Below are positions 20,190-24,294 of a stretch of DNA of 24,294 bases, in pieces. Every line of letters starts with the position of its first letter. The first letter of the stretch is position 1. The DNA is from Candidatus Martarchaeota archaeon (GTDB lineage Archaea; Micrarchaeota; Micrarchaeia; Micrarchaeales; Micrarchaeaceae): contig JAMCYB010000027.1 in NCBI GenBank assembly GCA_023474385.1, forward strand, positions 1 through 24,294. The letters are read 5' to 3'. Position numbers and translations under genes: made by a program. The notes below the pieces were generated by a model, which saw only the letters and a list, made by a program, of their open reading frames with translations, did no database searches and had not been told where the DNA came from.

Positions 20190-20453
20190 ATGGCAAAAAA
20201 GATGGCTGGGACGGATGAAAGACTAGGGCGCATGAAGAGCAAAGCATTCCAGATACTGGACGAGGCTGACTTCGAAGAGATATACAGGAGGATAGACATA
20301 AACGATGGCAAAGCCATAGACGCAGCAGTAAAAACCATACTCGCAGACAAGCTAGTAGACAGCATAAGCAGGGCAAAGGAATACGCCAGAGAGAACAAGA
20401 AGAAGAAGCTGAATGCATCCACAATATTCATAGCTGCACAGGAAAAAGGCTGA
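20190..20453 (+). CDS. Divergent histone-fold protein
   Basis: An 87-residue basic protein. The C-terminal two-thirds shows a histone-fold pattern: a long amphipathic helix AIDAAVKTILADKLVDSISR running into AKEYARENKK, then the basic loop KKKLN and a short helix ASTIFIAAQEK, where histones have RKTV..DI..A. Before it is a helix FEEIYRRIDIN. It is clearly different from the 70-residue histone at 10957. It might be a transcription-factor-like or a DNA-packaging histone-fold protein; this is read from pattern only. ATG 20190 is chosen because AAGGTGGGGGAAGGAA precedes it; the GTG at 20151 would overlap the promoter and has no ribosome-binding site. Confidence 0.6.
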   Translation: MAKKMAGTDERLGRMKSKAFQILDEADFEEIYRRIDINDGKAIDAAVKTILADKLVDSISRAKEYARENKKKKLNASTIFIAAQEKG

Positions 20454-20479
20454 ACCATAAGCAAGGCCCTAACTGATTA

Positions 20480-20521
20480 GCAGGCGGCTTCATATTTGCC
20501 GCCTGCATTATATTAATGCAG
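20480..20521 (+). terminator. Two overlapping perfect hairpins after the histone-fold gene
   Basis: GCAGGCGGC (20480-20488) pairs perfectly with GCCGCCTGC (20498-20506). CTGCATTA (20503-20510) pairs perfectly with TAATGCAG (20514-20521). The two stems share CTGC (20503-20506), so they cannot form together. The site lies 27 bases after the stop codon and may end transcription or stabilise the mRNA. Confidence 0.5.
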
Positions 20522-20590
20522 AGAAGGATCGTCCTCAGAGCGCTGGCATGAACGCTTATTAATGTTTGCTGAGCAATCCATTTAGATTTG

Positions 20591-20938
20591 ATGGGGGGCT
20601 TGCAGAAAGCAAAATCAAAATCTAACGAAGTGGAACTGGGTGGAGAGGCTGTAGGCAATGTCAACATAAGCAATTCAGACATAGAGCTGACCAAGCATGC
20701 AGCGGGTATGATGCTGCGGCGCGGGGTGAACTCGGATGCCTTGGCCAATGCAGTATACTCGCCGAACTACGAGGTCGAAATAGGGGATATGGGCCTCGGC
20801 GTAGTCAAGTACAAATCGCACGAAGGCAACAGGGATATAGAGGCTATATGCATATTCGTGCACAATGTATACAGCAAATTCTACAAGATACGTATTATAA
20901 CAGTGCATACCTCAGAACAGCAGCAAATACGCAGATAG
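20591..20938 (+). CDS. DUF4258-like small protein
   Basis: A 115-residue protein. The core is ELTKHAAGMMLRRGVNSDAL, then YSPNYEVEIGDMGLGVVKYKS, then AICIFVHNVYSKFYKIRIIT. This resembles the DUF4258 pattern (a His followed by a Met/Arg-rich helix with RGV/RGI, then strands), a fold shared with RelE/HigB-type toxins. No antitoxin gene lies next to it, so a toxin role is not supported. The first 30 residues are polar. ATG 20591 lies about 30 bp after the TATA-like CTTATTAATG (20555-20564) with no ribosome-binding site, so the mRNA is probably leaderless. Assignment is by pattern only. Confidence 0.6.
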   Translation: MGGLQKAKSKSNEVELGGEAVGNVNISNSDIELTKHAAGMMLRRGVNSDALANAVYSPNYEVEIGDMGLGVVKYKSHEGNRDIEAICIFVHNVYSKFYKIRIITVHTSEQQQIRR

Positions 20939-20957
20939 ATAAAAGCGCGTATGCGAT

Positions 20958-20970
20958 ACTTTTATATATT
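20958..20970 (+). promoter_or_regulatory. TATA box upstream of thioredoxin
   Basis: ACTTTTATATATT sits about 80 bp before the thioredoxin ATG; TTTTTATATT (20981-20990) is a closer alternative. The ribosome-binding site GGTGATAAAAT directly precedes the ATG at 21046. Confidence 0.5.
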
Positions 20971-21045
20971 ATCTAGGGCATTTTTATATTGCTTTTTGTG
21001 TCTGTGTATATGGCATGGCAGTTTCATGGTTCATGGTGATAAAAT

Positions 21046-21366
21046 ATGGGAATAATAGACGTAACAGACGAAACTTTCGAGAATGAAGTGCTGAAGTCGG
21101 ACGTGCCCGTGATAATAGATGTGTGGGCACCATGGTGCGGTCCCTGCAGGATGTATTCCCCCATAATAGAGGAAACGGCAAAGGAATATGAGGGCAAGAT
21201 AAAGTTCGCAAAGGTAAACGCGGACGACAACCAGCACATAGACGAGAAATTCAATATAATGAGCATACCCACTACGCTGCTCATAGAAAAAGGAAAGCTG
21301 AAGGCGGCATCCGTCGGTGCTGTGCCGAAAAACGTGCTGAAGAAGTGGATTGAGGAGAACCTCTGA
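21046..21366 (+). CDS. Thioredoxin
   Basis: A 106-residue single-domain thioredoxin, a cytosolic dithiol reductant. The active site is W30-C31-G-P-C34 and the cis-proline is Pro76 in SIPTT. The strand before the active site is VPVIIDVWAPW; the C-terminal helix is KNVLKKWIEENL. Canonical length and no signal peptide, so it is not the obvious outside partner of the VKOR. A thioredoxin reductase is not present in the window. The gene ends 51 bases before hisS and may share its transcript. Confidence 0.95.
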   Translation: MGIIDVTDETFENEVLKSDVPVIIDVWAPWCGPCRMYSPIIEETAKEYEGKIKFAKVNADDNQHIDEKFNIMSIPTTLLIEKGKLKAASVGAVPKNVLKKWIEENL

Positions 21367-21417
21367 TTGCACGCTTCTCTTTTTAATTTTTCTATACATC
21401 TTCATATTGGAGAGTTT

Positions 21418-22698
21418 ATGAAAGACTTACCTTTCCCTAGGGGCGTAAGGGATCTTTTGCCTAGCGAGGCACTTTTCCGCAACCAGGCAATCAAGACCGT
21501 CGAGGGAGTGTTCCAGAACTTTGGCTTCCTTACCATAGATACACCAGTTTTTGAGTCCCTAGACATTCTCAGGGCAAAAGGGTCAATAGGCGAGGACAAC
21601 AAGCTAATATATGAGCTCAAGAACGAGAACTTAGGCTTGAGGTATGACCTCACGGTATCGCTGGCAAGATATTATATAATGCACAAGAACCTTCCGCTGC
21701 CTTTCAAGAGGTACTATATAGGTAAAGCATACAGAATGGACGAGCCGCAGAAGAACAGGTACAGGGAATTCACACAGGCCGACGTGGACATTGTCGGGGG
21801 CGACTACGGCTATACAGATGCAGAGGCGATAGCTGCAGTGTGCAGGGCATATGAAAGCCTTGGAGTGAACTACGAGGTCCACATAAACGACAGGAGGTTC
21901 ATAGACGCATTGCTGAGGGCTTTCGGCGTCAAGCCGGACCTCAATGTTGGGGTGTACAGGCTGATAGACAAGCTGGACAAGCGCAGCTCCGATGACGTGT
22001 CGAAGATGCTGCTAGAGCTCGGGCTCGGAAAGGACCAGGTCGACAGCCTCATGGGCATCGTGACACGCGGCGGCAGCAATGATGAGAAGCTAGGGTACCT
22101 GCTGGAAGTGACAAAAGACGATGCGGAGCTGAAGGAATTCCGCTTGCTTCTGGATCTGCTCGGCCAATACAGCCTCAGGGGCGCAGTGATTGTGGATTTT
22201 GCACTCGTGCGCGGCATAGACTATTACACTTCTACAGTCTTCGAATTCAAAAGCGCCAACAAGGACATGAAGGTATCTATAGGTAGCGGCGGCAGGTACG
22301 ACAAGCTCATTGGTCTGTATTCCGGCAAGGATGTCGGCGCAGTGGGTGCATCGATGGGGATAGACAGGATATTGGACCTCCTAGATGCAGGCAGCTCGCT
22401 CAGGTATACATACGCCCAGGCTATAGTCAGTTATATTAAGCAGGACAATTATACTTACGCACTAGACGTCGCGAACAGACTGAGGAAGGCAGGCATAAAC
22501 ACGGACATCAATAACTCTGCAAGGAACCTTGCGAACCAGCTCTCATATGCGAATTCCCTAAGGATAAGGTACGCAATAATAGTAGGTGATGCGGAGCAGA
22601 AGGAGGAGAAGGTTAAGGTAAAGGATCTGGTCAGCGGCGAGGAATCAGTAGTGAGTGTTGACGAAGCAATACAGCAGCTTGTTAAAAATGGCGATTAA
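21418..22698 (+). CDS. hisS: Histidyl-tRNA synthetase
   Basis: A 426-residue class II aminoacyl-tRNA synthetase charging tRNA-His. The N-terminus PFPRGVRDLLP (5-15) is typical. LRYDLTVSLARY (74-85) binds histidine, motif 2 is RYYIGKAYRMDEPQKNRYREF (98-118), HisA is VRGIDYYTSTVFEF (264-277), and motif 3 is GGRYDKL plus GASMGIDRIL. The C-terminal anticodon-binding domain covers about 335-426. ATG 21418 is chosen because GGAGAGTTT precedes it; a TTG 17 codons earlier has no support and adds non-conserved residues. A hypothetical gene begins immediately after its stop. Confidence 0.96.
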   Translation: MKDLPFPRGVRDLLPSEALFRNQAIKTVEGVFQNFGFLTIDTPVFESLDILRAKGSIGEDNKLIYELKNENLGLRYDLTVSLARYYIMHKNLPLPFKRYYIGKAYRMDEPQKNRYREFTQADVDIVGGDYGYTDAEAIAAVCRAYESLGVNYEVHINDRRFIDALLRAFGVKPDLNVGVYRLIDKLDKRSSDDVSKMLLELGLGKDQVDSLMGIVTRGGSNDEKLGYLLEVTKDDAELKEFRLLLDLLGQYSLRGAVIVDFALVRGIDYYTSTVFEFKSANKDMKVSIGSGGRYDKLIGLYSGKDVGAVGASMGIDRILDLLDAGSSLRYTYAQAIVSYIKQDNYTYALDVANRLRKAGINTDINNSARNLANQLSYANSLRIRYAIIVGDAEQKEEKVKVKDLVSGEESVVSVDEAIQQLVKNGD

Positions 22699-23220
22699 AT
22701 GGCAAAAAAATCAGATTTGGACCTTGTTACAGAGGAAAAGATACGTTCCGGGGGGGTGTTGGTAAAGCTCTATTTCGACATTCAGGACAAGGACAAGGAC
22801 AAGCTGCAGCCGCTTATGACCGACCTGATAAACAACCGCCTTCTCAAATCCAATGGGGTTGTATACTGCTACGGCAAGATACTCGACCCAATAGGCAAGG
22901 ACGATCTCTACATAACCAGCGCAATAGTGACTGTACTTACGGACAGCATCGGCGCGCTCATAAACATCATGTTCAACTATGCACCCGCAGGGCTCGAAAT
23001 ACTAAAGCCTGAGAAGGAGGTGTTTATAAAGACATCAGAGCTGCAATCAGTGCTGCTCGACATATCGAACATATCGCTAACGTATTCCAAGTATATTCTA
23101 GAGAAGGTCATGGACAAGAATGAGGCGGAGATGCTAAGGAAGCAGCTGGACAACCGGGCCGAGATGGGCAAGAAGCTCATTGACGACTTTAAGGATGACA
23201 AGGCTCAGGAGTCGAAGTAG
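22699..23220 (+). CDS. Hypothetical protein downstream of hisS
   Basis: A 173-residue soluble protein of unrecognised family. Residues 15-75 suggest an alpha/beta domain (GGVLVKLYFDIQDKDKDK, then GVVYCYGKILDPI). Residues 78-105 are hydrophobic and helical (YITSAIVTVLTDSIGALINI) but contain Asp and Asn, so a soluble helix is more likely than a membrane segment. The last 70 residues are helical and charged, perhaps a coiled coil. Its ATG directly follows the hisS stop, so it is very likely translated from the same mRNA. Its last 16 bases overlap the end of the convergent DUF763 gene. Confidence 0.72.
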   Translation: MAKKSDLDLVTEEKIRSGGVLVKLYFDIQDKDKDKLQPLMTDLINNRLLKSNGVVYCYGKILDPIGKDDLYITSAIVTVLTDSIGALINIMFNYAPAGLEILKPEKEVFIKTSELQSVLLDISNISLTYSKYILEKVMDKNEAEMLRKQLDNRAEMGKKLIDDFKDDKAQESK

Positions 23221-24281
23221 CTGCGCTTGAAGCCCAGGCTGAGCCTGTGGAGCGCTTTCTCCTTTTCGATTGGCTCGAGCGTTGAGCCCTCAACTATCCC
23301 CTTCAGCGACTCGACTACATCATCATATACGTGCAGATTTATTTCGTACGGTATGCGGTCCTTGCCGCCTAGATTGTAGGCATACATCGTCGGGTCGCGC
23401 CTGTATATCTCCTTATCGTATATGAGCGATGATATGATAGCCAGGGAGCGCAGCGTTTTCCTTCCAATGCCCTTCGTGCCAAGCAGCTGCTCGTAGTTCT
23501 CAGGCTGCATTTCGTTCGCATATGCAAGCGCCTTCTTGGCCCTATCGCTTAGGTCCATGGGGAGTATTTTGTGCCTCGAAGGGAGCACATACGGAGAGCT
23601 GCAAACTTTGAGCAATTCCTTTATGTCGTCCTTGACTGCAGCAACTGAAGAATCCCTGACTGCAGAGTTTTTTCCGAAGGTCAAGTCGGTAGTCAGCTTG
23701 CTGCTGCCTTGGACGCCTGCATTGGTTTCGTTCGCTATGTCATTCCTGTCCACTGCCGCACCAAGAACTTGGAAGCGCACCGCCATCGAGGTGCTGTCCT
23801 GCATCGCCTGCTGCACTATCGCCCATGCACCATTCTTCGACATCACGAATGTGTGATGGTATATGCTTATGTCATCATATACCAGCGCGGAGTCTATCTT
23901 CGCTATCAGTTTGCTGTATTTTATGAATTCTTCAGCCTTGCTGCCTATTGACAGGTAATCAGCACCTGAAACTATCTGCTCTGGGGTTCTTGTGCCTTCC
24001 TTGCCTTTCCCTCCCGCTATGTATATGTCGGAATTGCGGTTCAGGGCTTCTTTCAAGGCACCCATTGTAACTGTAGTGGCGCCGCTGCTGTGCCAGTCAT
24101 AGCCTATGGTGTTTGAAAGGGCCTGCAGCCAATACGGATCCGCAAGCCTGTTCACCAGCTCATCGGGGCCGTATTCGTCAATGATTGCTCCTGCTATTAT
24201 CCCGGAGAGCTTTACCATTCTTGGGAACAGCCATTTCGGGGCCCTGCCTCCATGCAATGGCAGGTATGTCACTCTTTGCAT
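23205..24281 (-). CDS. DUF763 family protein
   Basis: A 358-residue archaeal protein of the DUF763 family. Recognised by LPLHGGRAPKWLFPRM (7-22), IDEYGPDELVNRLADPYWLQAL (34-55), GYDWHSSGATTVTMGALKEAL (60-80) and GGKGKEGTRTPEQI (90-103). The C-terminal part holds a helix-hairpin-helix-like LLGTKGIGRKTLRSLAIIS (about 267-285), which points to nucleic acid binding. The biochemical role of DUF763 is unknown to me; a DNA-repair or nuclease link is only suggested by that motif. Length is near that of the family. The ATG lies 13 bases from the window end, so its promoter is outside. Confidence 0.9.
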   Translation of the reverse strand: MQRVTYLPLHGGRAPKWLFPRMVKLSGIIAGAIIDEYGPDELVNRLADPYWLQALSNTIGYDWHSSGATTVTMGALKEALNRNSDIYIAGGKGKEGTRTPEQIVSGADYLSIGSKAEEFIKYSKLIAKIDSALVYDDISIYHHTFVMSKNGAWAIVQQAMQDSTSMAVRFQVLGAAVDRNDIANETNAGVQGSSKLTTDLTFGKNSAVRDSSVAAVKDDIKELLKVCSSPYVLPSRHKILPMDLSDRAKKALAYANEMQPENYEQLLGTKGIGRKTLRSLAIISSLIYDKEIYRRDPTMYAYNLGGKDRIPYEINLHVYDDVVESLKGIVEGSTLEPIEKEKALHRLSLGFKRSYFDS

Positions 24282-24294
24282 GATTGAATTTGGA

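Noticed and set aside
20591..20938. Toxin-antitoxin pair with the DUF4258-like gene
   Set aside because: No small antitoxin-like frame adjoins it on either side; neighbours are a histone-fold protein and thioredoxin with their own promoters.
10333..21366. VKOR and thioredoxin as one disulfide-forming operon
   Set aside because: They lie over 10 kb apart, and the thioredoxin lacks a signal peptide or membrane anchor, so it is an ordinary cytosolic reductant.

Overview
The window is archaeal. Evidence: CCA-less tRNA genes (one with an intron after position 37), an archaeal CCA-adding enzyme, Trm1, a histone, the exosome proteins Rrp4/Rrp41/Rrp42, SBDS, proteasome alpha, RNA polymerase subunit P (Rpo12), eL43 (L37Ae), a C/D box guide RNA, and BRE/TATA promoters. 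Tight packing, many small divergent proteins, heavy use of AUA and AGG codons, and an oddly placed tRNA insertion suggest a DPANN-type ultrasmall archaeon, most likely Micrarchaeota. That placement is inferred from gene content; no search was run. No mobile element, CRISPR array or rRNA gene was seen, and no stretch over 300 bases lacks a gene.

Layout. 1-1,400: a HAD hydrolase and an AT-rich zinc-type unknown behind a duplicated promoter. 1,480-6,360: a tRNA-maturation neighbourhood holding tRNA-Ala(CGC), cca, an AK6/Fap7-like kinase, a 199-residue unknown, DUF357, trm1, a zinc-ribbon protein and intron-containing tRNA-Tyr(GUA). 6,511-9,270: a 919-residue membrane-anchored tandem AAA+ ATPase. 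9,294-11,958: an RPA-like OB-fold protein, VKOR, a C/D box sRNA, a histone, a zinc-ribbon protein and a PRC-barrel protein. 12,041-16,593 (minus strand): the proteasome-exosome superoperon psmA, SBDS, rrp4, rrp41, rrp42, eL43, a 122-residue unknown and rpoP. 16,773-24,281: a glycosyltransferase, a catalytically altered C39-like protein, tRNA-Leu(CAA) with a T-loop insertion, a GTPase-less EF-Tu/SelB-like protein, a second histone-fold protein, a DUF4258-like protein, thioredoxin, HisRS, an unknown and DUF763.

How the parts connect. RNA maturation is the main theme. Cca completes the CCA-less tRNAs, Trm1 can modify the G26 seen in all three tRNAs, and the sRNA at 10,876-10,940 has a guide that pairs with ten consecutive bases of the tRNA-Leu(CAA) anticodon arm. 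The D+5 rule places its methylation exactly on wobble C34. The exosome/SBDS/proteasome operon links RNA decay, ribosome maturation and proteolysis.

Most noteworthy: (1) the sRNA-tRNA-Leu match, with both partners in this window; (2) the 14-nt T-loop insertion in that same tRNA; (3) Rrp4, whose conserved N-terminus can only be reached from an ATA codon placed five bases after a GGTG ribosome-binding site, and the AK6-like kinase, which also lacks any ATG/GTG/TTG start; (4) the membrane-embedded Cdc48-like ATPase; (5) a C39-like protein with both the Cys and His catalytic positions replaced; (6) a tRNA-Ala with paired changes at elbow positions 18 and 55.
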